Source: Agrypnia vestita
Lineage: Eukaryota; Arthropoda; Insecta; Trichoptera; Phryganeidae
Assembly: GCA_016648135.1 (NCBI GenBank)
Contig: JADDOH010001542.1
Span: 59,678-123,677, forward strand
Reading direction: 5' to 3'
DNA: 64,000 bases
Below the pieces are notes generated by a model that did not search any database, was not told the origin of the DNA, and saw only the letters and a list, made by a program, of their open reading frames with translations. Shown here piece by piece: positions 54,700-64,000 of this stretch. Positions within the stretch are counted from its first letter, which is position 1; the number at the start of each line of letters is the position of its first letter. The position numbers were made by a program, and so were the translations under genes.

Positions 54700-55798
54700 A
54701 AGTGTCGTGCCTAATGATGTGTTGCTCACTGGACCGGACCTGCTCAGCTCTTTGGTAGGCAGTGTGTTCCGGTTCAGAGAAGGAAGGGTGGCACTGGCGG
54801 CGGACGTAAAAGAGATGTTCCTGCGGATTAAGATCAGGAAAAAGGATCAAGCGGCGCAGCTGTTTCTGTGGAGACCTCCAGGCGAGCCAAGCCCGAGGAC
54901 CTACCAGATGTCACCAATGGTGTTCGGTGCGACGTGCTCGCTAAGCAGCGCTCAGTACGTCCGAAATCGCATAGCGAACGCCAGCGCCAAGGAGTTTCCG
55001 ACCGCAGCCCAGGCGGTTCGGGACACCTTCTACATGGATGACTACCTGGATGCGGTAGACACCGTCGAAGAGGAGGTCACAATGATGCGATGGGTGTCGC
55101 ATATACTGCAACGAGGCAACATGACACTGAAAAATTGGGCATCGAACAGTCCAGAGGTTCTAAGCCGCATTAAGCCTGCTCTGCGAGCGATGGAACCGAC
55201 ACGGCTCATTGGCGAAGAAACGACAACAGAAAGAGTGCTCGGGATCATGTGGGAACCGGCGTCGGACATTTTTATATTTAAATTCGTCAATCTGCCTGAG
55301 ATATCAGAAGCAGACCACCCGACCAAGAGGGAGTTGCTGAGCACCGTGATGCGTATATTCGATCCGGTAGGATTTCTTGCCTGCCTGATAATACGCTCCA
55401 AGATCCTGCTGCAAGAAGTGTGGCAATCAAAGGTCGGCTGGGACGAGCGAATTTTCCCCGAGCACGCCGAGAAGTGGCGGGAATGGTACGCACTGGTGAA
55501 GAATAGCCAGTGCAGGATGGAACGCCAGAGCGTGTCGCAGCGGATTAGCAAGCTGGAGCTGCATATGTTCTGCGACGCGTCGGAGAAGGCCTGCTGCGCA
55601 GTGGCTTATTTTATCGAGAGGAGAGAGGAAAGCATAGATGTTGCTTTCATCTCGGCGAAACGCAAGGTGGCGCCTTTGAAGCCGCTTTCCATACCACGTA
55701 TGGAATTGCAGGCAGCCCTGATAGCCGCGCGGGGTATGGTTCAGCGGACCAGGTTTCCTCAAGAGAGGAGAATCGACGTGGCCACAAGAGAGTCATAG
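54700..55798 (+). pseudogene. BEL/Pao reverse transcriptase and RNase H
   Basis: In the 369-residue frame beginning at 54689 the true homology starts around residue 7 (PNDVLLTGPDLLSSL). Motif A is ALAADVKEMF with Asp39; motif B is QMSPMVFGATCSLSSAQ (73-89); motif C is YMDD (115-118). RNase H follows with CDAS (Asp296) and PRMELQAAL (Glu339). These polymerise cDNA from element RNA and remove the template. The frame leaves homology after residue 350 and ends at 55796-55798, before the last RNase H acidic residues, so a frameshift or deletion disables it. The upstream fingers region is in another frame (see 54540-54690). Confidence 0.85.
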
Positions 55799-55820
55799 AC
55801 TGCAACCAGACGCGGCCCTA

Positions 55821-56414
55821 ATGGAAAGAAGGCCAGACACGATGCTCTTGATCCGACGTCTTACGACGGGGGGAGCACTACCAGATATTCGGCGCTTCTC
55901 ATCATGGATCCGTCTACTACGAGCCACTGCGTGGGTGCGACGTTTCATGGCGAACTGCCGCCACCGTGCGGACAAGCGCGCCAGACAAGATGTCTCAGCG
56001 GACGAGCGGGTCGCGGCCGAGCGCGCTTGGATTCTGCATGCCCAGGCGGATGCCTTTGGGAACAAGGTGAAGACTCTCCAACAAGGTGGAGCAGTCACGA
56101 CGCCCACTTTGGATGAACATAGCATCATAAGGATGGGGACTCGGCTTGAAAGTACGAATGTGGAAGGAATTCCACCAGGGTTGCGAGCACCTGTGGTATT
56201 GGACGGAGCTCCCCCGTACACGAGGCTCCTGGTACGGCACTACCACGAGAGAAACGTCAAATTGATTGAAGCCGAGTTTGTTGTGATCGCCGGTGTCGGG
56301 CAAACAAAACATGGCTTTCATGACATATTGATAAATTTTTCACGGTTTTCGCGTGGCGAAAGGCTCACAGTTGTGGTGGCCGGCCAAGATGGTGGACCTG
56401 GGCAGCGCTCCTGA
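55821..56414 (+). pseudogene. BEL/Pao RNase H/integrase linker and truncated integrase
   Basis: The frame reads PDIRRFSSWIRLLRATAWVR, AERAWILHAQADAFG, then GIPPGLRAPVVLDG and LLVRHYHER. This is the connector and start of the zinc-binding part of BEL integrase. After HYHERN the homology stops: the catalytic D,D,E core is missing and the sequence runs directly towards the 3' LTR. The same deletion is present in the reversed left copy, so it predates the terminal rearrangement. Confidence 0.75.
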
Positions 56415-56419
56415 CGACG

Positions 56420-56471
56420 GGTTGGCACGGGTTTTCGAATTCGCCCTTTGTTGCCATTTCTATGCGGAACA
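56420..56471 (+). repeat. Shortened 3' LTR
   Basis: GGCACGGGTTTTCGAATTCG followed by CCCTTTGTTGCC and GCGGAACA matches the two ends of the 155-bp left LTR copy, with about 95 bp missing from the middle. Confidence 0.6.
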
Positions 56472-56476
56472 CATAG

Positions 56477-56690
56477 TGTCAATAATATTATTAGTTACAT
56501 TTTTTTATTTTTTATTTTATCAATAAATTACAGCCTCTTAATTAAAAACACTGGAAGAAAAGGGAGAGAGCAGTGAATAGTTTGTACATAAGTAGTTAGT
56601 CAATAATATTATTACAGTTAAATTTTTTTATTTTTTATTTTATTAATAAATTATGGCCTCTTAATAAATTGTTTTATTGTAACAACCATG
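56477..56690 (+). repeat. Tandem 3'-UTR-like repeats with AATAAA signals
   Basis: Two units of about 120 bp share GTCAATAATATTATTA, a T-rich block, AATAAATTA and GCCTCTTAAT. Between them GGAAGAAAAGGGAGAG and GTGAATAG repeat the end of the Myb/SANT-like coding region (51046-51071). Further partial units lie before the BEL element (51075-51170). AATAAA occurs at 56522 and near 56643. This is probably a duplicated 3' end of the gene. Confidence 0.6.
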
Positions 56691-57090
56691 GCATATTATT
56701 TTTTCATTAGATTGCTCAAAATATAATATATTTGTATGTGAAAGAGGAAAACAATGTCTGTATGCAAGTAAACAGAAACGATTATGATAAATATTTCCCT
56801 GCAACAATGTGATAAAAAACGCAAGAGAAGATATGAGAAAAAATTGTGAAATTTGCTCATTCTGCTAGACGATCGCCTTAACAAGTCCTCACTTTAACTT
56901 ATGTACCTACCCAACGCCTATTAGTTGCTAAAATAAAGGCAAAAGGCAAGGATTATTTGGATTAAGAGGAAAAATCCAAAACACTATCGAAGTCAGAAGA
57001 GAGAAATTTAAAGACGAAAATTGATATTTTATCAAGAACAGTGCAGGCGCGTGCAGTTAATAATACATTGAAGCATGACTTTTTTATAAA
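56691..57090. other. No supported gene
   Basis: AT-rich sequence with one unassigned 62-residue minus-strand frame. Confidence 0.4.
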
Positions 57091-57097
57091 CATAAGC

Positions 57098-57221
57098 CCA
57101 TATTCTTAATAGTCAATACTTAGATGATTTAAAGGTTAAGATACGTCTTAAAAGTGTTATTTTGTACCAACAAATACGCTTTTAAGGCGTATAAGTATTG
57201 ACTCTGAACTCTGAATTCCAT
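57098..57221. mobile_element. Small MITE (about 125 bp)
   Basis: ATTCTTAATAGTCAATACTTA and AAGATACGTCTTAAAAG at left are mirrored by CTTTTAAGGCGTATAAGTATTGACTCTGAA at right (about 57178-57207). A fragment of the family is at 39950-40015. Confidence 0.55.
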
Positions 57222-57589
57222 ATAATTTTGGAAAATCCACAAATTAAAATATATATGTGAGAGAATATCATGATGCATTCAAATCTGAATAATATGATAA
57301 TATTAGTGATATGAATATTACGAAGTATATGTATAATTTCGTTTTTTTTTTTAAATTTATGTAAATGTCATGCTTCAATGTTCTCACCGCACATCACTGG
57401 TGCTTAGTTATCTAATGTTTAATGTATTTTGTTGTTTAATTTTTATTACAAGTTATTTTATATCTAATTCATCAATTCTTTTAGCCTGGATAAGAGGGAA
57501 AGAAAGTGATTTTAGTAAAAAGGAGAGAGCGGCATTTTTCAATCAAAAACATTCCATTTTTTTTAAATAGATGAATTATAAATAGGAAA

Positions 57590-57900
57590 GTAAAATGAAT
57601 CTTCAAAACGCTTCAAAAATAATTTCGTTTCATGCGACGGTCCAGCGTGTGACGTCACTTGACCTAGACGACGCGGCTCATGTTTGTTGGTGTTCGCTTA
57701 GTATAGTGTTTATTGTTTATACTCGTAAACACCAACACAACGAAACAACGTGCGTCGTGCGCGCGGCTTACGCGTACTAATTCGATTGTCTTTCTTAAGT
57801 GGAAAAAGAGGTCTACCTAGTAGTGCGAGGATCTCGACTAGGTCAAATGACGTCGCAAGGAGGACGAAGCCACTATCGTTCTGCGCTAAAATCTATTTCT
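57590..57900. other. CpG-richer patch with a TGACGTCA site
   Basis: The sequence around 57640-57780 is CpG-rich (GTGCGTCGTGCGCGCGGC) and has TGACGTCA at about 57650. A 15-bp inverted pair around GTTTATTGTTTATACTCGTAAAC is nearby. No exon is identifiable. Confidence 0.3.
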
Positions 57901-58017
57901 CAGTCACCTATTGGTGACTTTAATTTTTTTTATCTGGTTTACTAGTTTTGATCTATGATTTGATTCCTTTATGTTAAATATAGTATTATCAACACCGTGA
58001 AACTTCTCCGTTCTCGT

Positions 58018-58049
58018 CTAGGGCGAAAAAACACCTAGAAACGGCCCTG
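58018..58049 (-). mobile_element. hAT-type element right end (CGGCCCTG)
   Basis: CTAGGGCGAAAAAACAC and CTAGAAACGGCCCTG form the inverse of the end at 48704 for 14 perfect bases. DNA between 58050 and 58437 shows nothing else. Confidence 0.45.
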
Positions 58050-58437
58050 CCTGTGGTGTGTTACATTAGTGTTAGCGCGCGGTACTGCGAGATTACAGAA
58101 TGCTCTGGGTCTAGTTAGATCGATAGTTTGCGGGGACTCTTGTCTCTGGTTGAAGCGTACAACTAAATATTTATAATTAACTAAACTAACTTTCTTACCT
58201 GGCTTCTCCCTTTTAACATAAATTTCATACACCCTTTTATTTTACTGAAAAATCGCTGAAAATAATAATTCCAAGAGCAATAAAAAAAACCTGAGATGAA
58301 AATTCGATATAGAATAAGCTGAAAATTTTACGAAACCAGAGGGCATTGTTTACAAGCTTTTGTTGTTTCCTACAAAACGAAATTCCGCACTATAATTAAA
58401 ATTAGACTTGTAATAATATAACTTGCTACATGACATA

Positions 58438-58923
58438 CAGGGTGTATCAGAGCTAGCAGCAGAAACTTGGCAGTTAGATCCCTGACTATGTTATGAGACC
58501 AAAATTTTCAAACAACGACGGCTAATATCAATAGTTATGGAGCTACGCAATATCAAAGTTTGCATTTTTTTCAATATTTCTTACTTATTTTTGCAAAAAG
58601 TTGAACTATCATTACAGTAACTTATGTCGATTATGAAAAATTCATTCGCTTTTATACAAGTCGAATAAAATGATAAAAACTTTTCAAAAATTGGAAAAAG
58701 TTTTTTTTACAAGGTTATTTATTTATTTAAGTTGTATTGAAGCAAATAAATTTTTCATAATCGATATAAGTTACTGTAATGACAGTTCGACTTTTTGCAA
58801 ACTTTGATATTGCATATCTCCATAACTATTGATATTAGGTCATGGTTGCTTGAACATTTTACACACATTACAAAGTCAGGAATCTACTGGCCAAGTTTCT
58901 GCTGCTAGCTCTGGTACATCCTG
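58438..58923. mobile_element. TA-target foldback MITE F1 (complete)
   Basis: CAGGGTGTATCAGAGCTAGC at left and GCTAGCTCTGGTACATCCTG at right are inverted, with the inversion continuing through AGCAGAAACTTGGC/GCCAAGTTTCTGCT and most of the interior. TA flanks both ends (58436-58437 and 58924-58925). The 486-bp unit is the same family as 19827-20349. Confidence 0.8.
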
Positions 58924-59535
58924 TATAACACTATAATTGAAAAATGTGATTCCAAACATATTAAATCGTAATTGAATTATATTATATACTTGCAGTAAAA
59001 AATCTAGTGTCAGCAAGTGATGAAATTAATGATATCTACAAATCATTTTACGTCATCTACGAAAGTTGTATTAAAACAAACTGAATTTATAAAGTGAAAG
59101 TAAATTTATCTATTAAAAATTAGTGAATGCAGAAAACGCTATTGGTGTACTCGTAAGAGCATGGCTAGAATAAGAGTACGTAAGAAAGACAAAAGAAATA
59201 TACTTCGATTCTCAGCTTTATACACAAAAAAGAGAGAATGAAAATGTATGAAAAAGAGATAGTTGTTTCAAGTTAGCTGCGGAAAGCCGGAAGAGTGAAT
59301 GAAAGGTTCGATTGGTGGACATGAAACGATGGTAAATGGAAGATCAAGTCATCTATATAATATGAACAATGTATTTCTGTCTATTCGTTATATAATATCT
59401 TTTGATTTATTCTAATCGACCGAAACTATTATGAAATTCACATATATTATTGATTGATACGGCAGTTACTGCATACGATTATTTTAATTTACACTAAATT
59501 AATCTTTATAATACAAACCAATTGAGTTACTTTGT

Positions 59536-59580
59536 CACTACTGTAGTTTCGAGAGGAACAGTCCTTCTCATCATCAGGTG
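59536..59580 (-). ncRNA. Minimal hammerhead-ribozyme-like motif (family 3)
   Basis: On the minus strand: CAC, core CTGATGA, one extra T, stem II GAGAAGGA/TCCTCTC with a bulge, GAAAC, a TACA loop, GTA, then GTG pairing with CAC. The predicted cut is after GTA. The core is intact. Stem III is two base pairs. Confidence 0.6.
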
Positions 59581-59889
59581 TAGTCTTCTACTTCGTCTTC
59601 TTTTTTTATTAGATCCTTGATCTGTATTGGCAGGTCAGTCCTGCTCTCTCTCCATCTCTTTGATGGTCTCCCTGGCAGTCAGCGCCCCTCTAGAATCCCG
59701 CGCATCACGGCTCTGAAAAGTCTTGTCTGGTCCATTCGTTCTCCAGAAACGCCTTCTCTGCCTGCTCCATCGTACAATGTCTTCTACCTCACAGGTTCTG
59801 CTAATTTCCGGATACAGTTTCGTGACCGCCGGGCGCCGGCCGCAAAATGATTTTGATTGGTCGAAATTGACATCCGACGCCAACATCTA

Positions 59890-60270
59890 TCCAGGATTTA
59901 AAAACTTGAATAAATCCGACGAAAGCGTGTGTGCCGGTGTCTTTTTCTTTTAAGAACTGAGATTCTTTTTTCGTGTGGTATCCGAATCCGACGTAGACGC
60001 ATCATTTCCCACCAGCCTTTCGGAATAGACAGATCGATCTGTTTCGGATTCGACGAAGCCGGGAGAATTGGAGATTGAATCCGCACTCGATATATCAAGG
60101 AACTCTGTAAGTAATATTTGTCAGCTGTGTACGTAGTTAGCTCTGGCTAGTTATGTATTTCGGGTGTCAGAATATCAATCATCATCGGCGGAGATTGGGA
60201 AGGAAAATATTTCTTTCCTAATTCCGACCCGCGTGCGGTGGTGGCATTTCCGTCCGTCATCGTACATATA
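59890..60270. other. Unidentified insertion within the family 3 retroelement
   Basis: The sequence between the two coding fragments matches no other part of the window. Short frames on both strands (59898-60098, 60147-60365) show no family resemblance. Confidence 0.35.
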
Positions 60271-60307
60271 CTCTGTCTCTGAGGGTCTTGCCCGCAAAGG
60301 GTCTTAA

Positions 60308-61090
60308 GGTACAGATACACATGCTTCTTTAGTGGCATGCTAATGAGCATGCCACTAATAAGCATGCCCTAACAGCTGTACACACTTGATCATTACTGGC
60401 ATGCTTATTAGTGGCATGCTCATAAATAAGCATGCCCAAAGCTAACAATCAAACACACATGCTTATTAGTGGCATGCCCTTGTCATAGAATAGAGACGCT
60501 CTTGTTCAAAATGGAAACTTTGCAAACTGAAATAGAAAATTCAAGTGAACCAATAAATCAAAAAAGTTCCCGAATTTCCATCCGCACATTTTTGATTTAA
60601 GTTTATATAATTTTTATTGTAAGATTTGAATCATTCATGCCTATTAATAAAGTTTCGTAAACATTATTTCTCACTATATTATTTTTACACAACGGTGACC
60701 GAGTATTCCACAGACATTCGTGATTAACTATAATAAAGTCACGAAAAGTAATGTTTTATATCTCACCCCAACGCGCCATATTTGTTTCATCTGTCGCGGA
60801 CTGAGAAGATCGCATCGATAATACTAGCCGCGAAGCCCGCGAATGACATAAGCATGCTCATAAATAAGCAAGTCTGTCCACACATGCTCCAAAGATACCC
60901 CTTCTCTATGGTGAATGACAGTGGCATGCTTATAAATCAACCGGCGGTTGATTTTTGAGCATGCCACTAGGTGGCATGCTCATTTCTAGCAGTGCGCGTA
61001 CACACATGCCACTAATAAGCATGCCACTGTCAAGGTCGATACTGCGCATGCTCACGTGCCACTAAAGAAGCATGTGTATCAGACGCCTTA
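60308..61090. mobile_element. MITE with GCATGC-rich subterminal repeats
   Basis: Both ends read inward GATACACATGCTTCTTTAGTGGCA followed by more GCATGC blocks. The insertion interrupts the MKTLRR...LRPFAGKT coding order of the surrounding retroelement, and TA (or TTA) flanks both sides. About 780 bp, no transposase frame. More than ten GCATGC or ACATGC sites lie at 60320-60475 and 60845-61075, often as GGCATGCTTATTAGTGGC units. Confidence 0.7.
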
Positions 61091-61194
61091 GAGTCTTCAT
61101 CTCGGTAGCTCTGAGAAGGAGTTTAGTTCTCACCATGTCCGCTGTTGCCTCGATACCGTAAGTCCGAATGTAGTAAGTAATAAATAAAATAATA

Positions 61195-61239
61195 AATCTG
61201 ATGAAGAAAAGGATCGCTCCTCTCGAAACTAAAGTAATT
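61195..61239 (+). ncRNA. Minimal hammerhead-ribozyme-like motif (family 3, opposite end)
   Basis: AAT, core CTGATGA, extra A, an imperfect stem II ending CCTCTC, GAAAC, TAAA, GTA, then ATT pairing with AAT. Relative to 59536, the first stem changed from CAC/GTG to AAT/ATT while pairing is kept. Confidence 0.6.
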
Positions 61240-61260
61240 ATGGAATAACTTAACGTGCGT

Positions 61261-62319
61261 GTGTAACCTACCTGTGTGTGCCTACATAAATAAAATTTAC
61301 AGTCAATGTTTATAACCGTGCACAAAACATAGATTCATATTTAATTTCTTTTTCAAATGTGAAACCTCAGTACTTTTCACATCAATGGCATTTTTAATCA
61401 CGTACAATTTGATAGAATACTACGACAATATTTTTGACTTTTTCGAGAATATTTTTTTTTATCTGGCCACCTCACTCACCTCATGTGTATTATATTGAAT
61501 GTTGTTCCGAATACCAGTTTAAATTTTAGTCAATTGCTTTCTAGGACGTCTAGGAGTAAAATACCCTTTAATATTATCATATTCTATTATTCGCTTTCAC
61601 TATCATCTAACTTTTTGTCTTTTTACATTTGTGGACGTTTATTTTATTAGTTAATAATTAACACAATTAACAAATATATTCCGGTATTATGCACTTGAAA
61701 CTGTTAAAATTTCTCATCGAATTAATAATAATATCTTTTAATATTCTAAATAACCTCCACACAACACAACCAAATTTTCCATAAATCGTTATTCTTTAGG
61801 GACTGCGCAAAACAAAGGCACCATTGCCGACTATCCCTCTTCCAGAATCCCGAGCAGCGCCGGGCACGGGTCGTTAGAAGCTGGTATGCAATGCTGTCGG
61901 ATTGAAATATTTTGAGTTCACAAAATGTTGTCCAAATGTTGTTGAATATATATTCAATACTAATTTTTCGTCCGGCCTTCTAATTTGGCTCGCGTCGGAG
62001 TTTGGTGCATGATGCTAACACGTCACGAGGTCCTGCGCATGCGCCAATCATCTCTAAAGATGCACAAAAGTAGGTAACGTACCTACATAACATCGTCGCA
62101 GCATCCAGCATTTCGATGAATTTCGTTGAACTGTGAAAAATTCAAGGTCACTCTTTATAAAAATGTGTATCTTATGTGTGGCAGAAAAATACGACATTTT
62201 TTACTTGCGATAGATAAACTTATCTACTTATATTATGAATGTTTCAAAAACGCAGTATGCAGTGCGGTGTCAAAAAATAATTAAATTGAATCAAATTTAA
62301 TGAACGTGGTATTTTTAAA
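61261..62319. other. No supported gene
   Basis: AT-rich spacer. Positions 61790-61880 are moderately GC-rich. Nothing else is recognised. Confidence 0.4.
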
Positions 62320-62640
62320 TACATTTAGATATTATTTAATATAAATATATACATTGCTTAATATTCGAGTCACTTTTGACGTTTAATTACTAGGTTAGAA
62401 TGTACCTATGGTTGGAAATCTGTCAAACTCGAACGCATACACGCCGACATATCTTTATTATAATTTATCCATAGCAATCTACGCAGCGTGAAGCACTTTC
62501 ATTGCCAGTTTCAAAAAATAACGCAATCGTATGAAAAGCAGCAGGTAATGGGCGACAGCCAATTTCAATGCAATCGAAAGCCAATTGCATACACTAATGG
62601 CCACGTAGCGCCCACTTACAGTCACGCAGTGGCCAGTACA
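62320..62640. repeat. Dispersed repeat, copy at right edge of window
   Basis: It matches 10-610 in order and orientation (GATATTATTTAAT, TTTTGACGTTTAATTA, TTTATTATAATTTATCC, CATTGCCAG, CGTATGAAAAGC, GGGCGACAGCCAATTTCA), about 62 kb away. The block 62641-63159 after it is unassigned. Confidence 0.55.
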
Positions 62641-63159
62641 GCCGCTCGCAGGACCTAGCAGCATGCAGTCGCTATAGCCGATCGCTTAATTATTTTCGAT
62701 TTTTTAAAGATTCAAAGCATCGCCGTGGCAATGGTTTCAAAAATACCTCTAAATTGTAAAATGCCTCTTGGGTGAGTGGAAACATGAATATTAAGAGAAA
62801 ATGAGATGAGGAAACTTTACGCCCTTGAGGTGTGGTGTTGGAAATGCTTGTTTAGAATCTCTTGGGCAGCAGTGCACACTAACGCATCAATTTTATTACA
62901 ACTAAAGATTCGTGATAGACTGTCAACGACAGATCGTAGTAAGGTGTAAGATAAATCGCCTAGTTGCTGGACACCGCCTGCAGAGGGGATCCGGATAAGC
63001 CGACAGTGACAGATAGTGACTGAAAATGTGTATTTACCCATTTATTATATTCCTTCGTACGATTTAAAATGAAATAAAATTCGTTCCGGCAAAAGACGAG
63101 TCATCATATTCAAGAAAGACATGCAGTTGTTAGAAGTTAGAAGTCAAGAGGCAAAAAGA

Positions 63160-63300
63160 GGTTCGAGCCCAATTCCAGAACACCAGCAAGTTAGTCCTAT
63201 TTTCATAGTTCAAGCGTTTAGCTTAACAGTAAGAATATTGAATGAAACAGTAATAATATTGATGCGACACGATTCCATGTTTGCATCTTTATTAAAAAAA
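63160..63300 (+). mobile_element. SINE S1, 3' part
   Basis: It starts within the B box (AGAGGTTCGAGCCCAATTCC) and continues CACCAGCAAGTTAGTCCTAT, TTTAGCTTAA, GATGCGACACGATTCCATGT and an A-rich tail. The tRNA-like 5' third is missing. Confidence 0.65.
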
Positions 63301-63439
63301 ATAACACTCAACCAGACAAGCTTCTAAATCCATAAGATGAACTTCAAAACAAACGTGCCACTAAAAAGAAGATTTACATTGGGGATTCTATGAAAAAAAT
63401 CGAAAAAAAAATGAAAGATCGCTATGAAAGACAAATGAG

Positions 63440-63640
63440 TGGATGCATAGCTAAAACGAATGCGGAGAAATTGCACACCAAGTTGCAAAACTAAAATTTA
63501 AGGCAAAACGAAATGTGAACAAATGGGCTAGAATGGTGACCGAGGTGGGGTAAAAAGTTTGAGACGTTCGACTGGAAGGCGAAGACCAAAAGAGACTCGC
63601 AAAGCTGATAAAAAGTAGACCCGCGATACCATCAACGGGG
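63440..63640 (+). pseudogene. Decayed RTE-like LINE fragment
   Basis: Frames read QVAKLKFKAKRNVNKWARMV and VRLEGEDQKRLAKLIK around stops. The order resembles the KLKW-x-WAGH...W...GKR segment of the 722-1096 fragment but is heavily mutated. Confidence 0.4.
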
Positions 63641-63894
63641 AATACATATCTAAGAATGTCCTGTACGCAAAATGCTGATGATGATACCTATACTCGTACA
63701 TAAAATTGAATTTATACCTGTCTGTTTATTTGTCTTCTATATCTACAATCCTGGGACCGATCTAAACAAAATTTTGCATACTTACTTTTAGCATTATTAA
63801 CTATATAACGTTTCCACGATTTAACATTATTGAATTAAATTTGATACTTCTTTGATTGAATCCCATTCCCTCCCTCTTCCCATTTCATGCATTA

Positions 63895-64000
63895 TCATAA
63901 TTTAAATTAAATTAAAAAATTAAAATTAAAATTAATTTTAATTTAAAAAAAAAAATTAAAATTATTATTATTATTATTTTTATTTATTTATTTTTTTTAA
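63895..64000. repeat. A/T-only low-complexity tract
   Basis: The end of the window is built from TTAAA/TTTAA, then TTA and TTTA units, with an internal AT palindrome (AATTAAAATTAATTTTAATT). It may affect assembly. Confidence 0.8.

Larger units (their letters stand above)
51177..56471 (+). mobile_element. BEL/Pao LTR retrotransposon with inverted termini
   Basis: The 5295-bp insertion is flanked by catag on both sides (51172-51176 and 56472-56476), begins TGTTCCGC and ends GCGGAACA. A 5-bp duplication and TG...CA ends are normal for BEL/Pao. In order it carries a GC-rich gag region, a zinc-knuckle segment, protease remnants, reverse transcriptase, RNase H and part of integrase, with stops and frame changes between blocks. 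The termini are not direct LTRs: 51177-51653 is the reverse complement of 56098-56471. It is inserted 3' of the Myb/SANT-like gene. It is much richer in GC than its surroundings, so it is probably younger than the flanking repeats. Confidence 0.85.
59480..61260 (-). mobile_element. Hammerhead-bearing retroelement family 3, 5'-truncated copy with inverted end
   Basis: On the minus strand the right part encodes TYGIEATADMVRTKLLLRAT then EMKTLRR (about 61175-61092). After the nested MITE it resumes LRPFAGKTLRDR (about 60305-60270). After a further interruption it continues CEVEDIVRWSRQRRRFW and ends KEMEREQD-stop near 59635. This is the C-terminal region of an insect LINE-type reverse transcriptase polyprotein. 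A hammerhead motif and A/T tail follow at 59580-59480. The opposite end (61195-61260) is an inverted copy of that ribozyme-containing tail. The coding part is broken by insertions and stops. Confidence 0.55.

Noticed and set aside
55042..55551. A 169-residue minus-strand frame
   Set aside because: It lies antisense to reverse transcriptase with clear A, B and C motifs on the plus strand, so it is a shadow.

Overview
This window looks like an intergenic or intronic, transposon-dense stretch of an insect nuclear genome, most likely a moth or butterfly. It is AT-rich and has almost no long open reading frames. It holds tRNA-derived SINEs, short Helitrons ending in a hairpin plus CTAG, decayed RTE-like LINE ends, hAT-, Harbinger- and TA-target MITEs, and a BEL/Pao retrotransposon. 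One host-type protein-coding locus with introns can be supported. No bacterial features, true tRNA or rRNA genes, or CRISPR arrays are visible. The Lepidoptera assignment is an inference from the mobile-element mix.

Layout. 1-12.5 kb: RTE fragment, foldback MITEs, a non-LTR 3' end with a (TCAA)n tail, two hammerhead-bearing repeats, a SINE and a Helitron packed with heat-shock-element-like sites. 12.5-25 kb: AT-rich DNA with a Harbinger-like MITE (TAA duplication), a hAT-like MITE, a hammerhead-bearing Penelope-like fragment, a 520-bp TA-target foldback element, a mini-Helitron and a decayed LINE end. 25-48 kb: a clean non-autonomous hAT with a perfect 8-bp duplication, a CpG-rich island with an internal duplication, scattered SINEs and LINE remnants. 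48.7-57 kb: a Myb/SANT-like DNA-binding gene (49579-51071) that appears broken, with a LINE fragment in its second intron and a 5.3-kb BEL/Pao element in its 3' region. 57-64 kb: another TA-target foldback element, a hammerhead-bearing retroelement copy split by a nested MITE full of GCATGC motifs, and a sequence homologous to the left end of the window.

Two observations stand out. First, at least seven positions carry the layout of a minimal hammerhead ribozyme (CTGATGA core, one extra base, stem II, GAAAC, very short stem III, cleavage triplet). The first-stem bases co-vary between three repeat families, and the motifs sit at the ends of foldback retroelement copies. Second, the BEL/Pao insertion has a 5-bp target duplication and TG/CA ends, but its termini are long inverted repeats, not direct LTRs: a piece of the 3' LTR plus integrase-region coding sequence is repeated in reverse at the 5' end.
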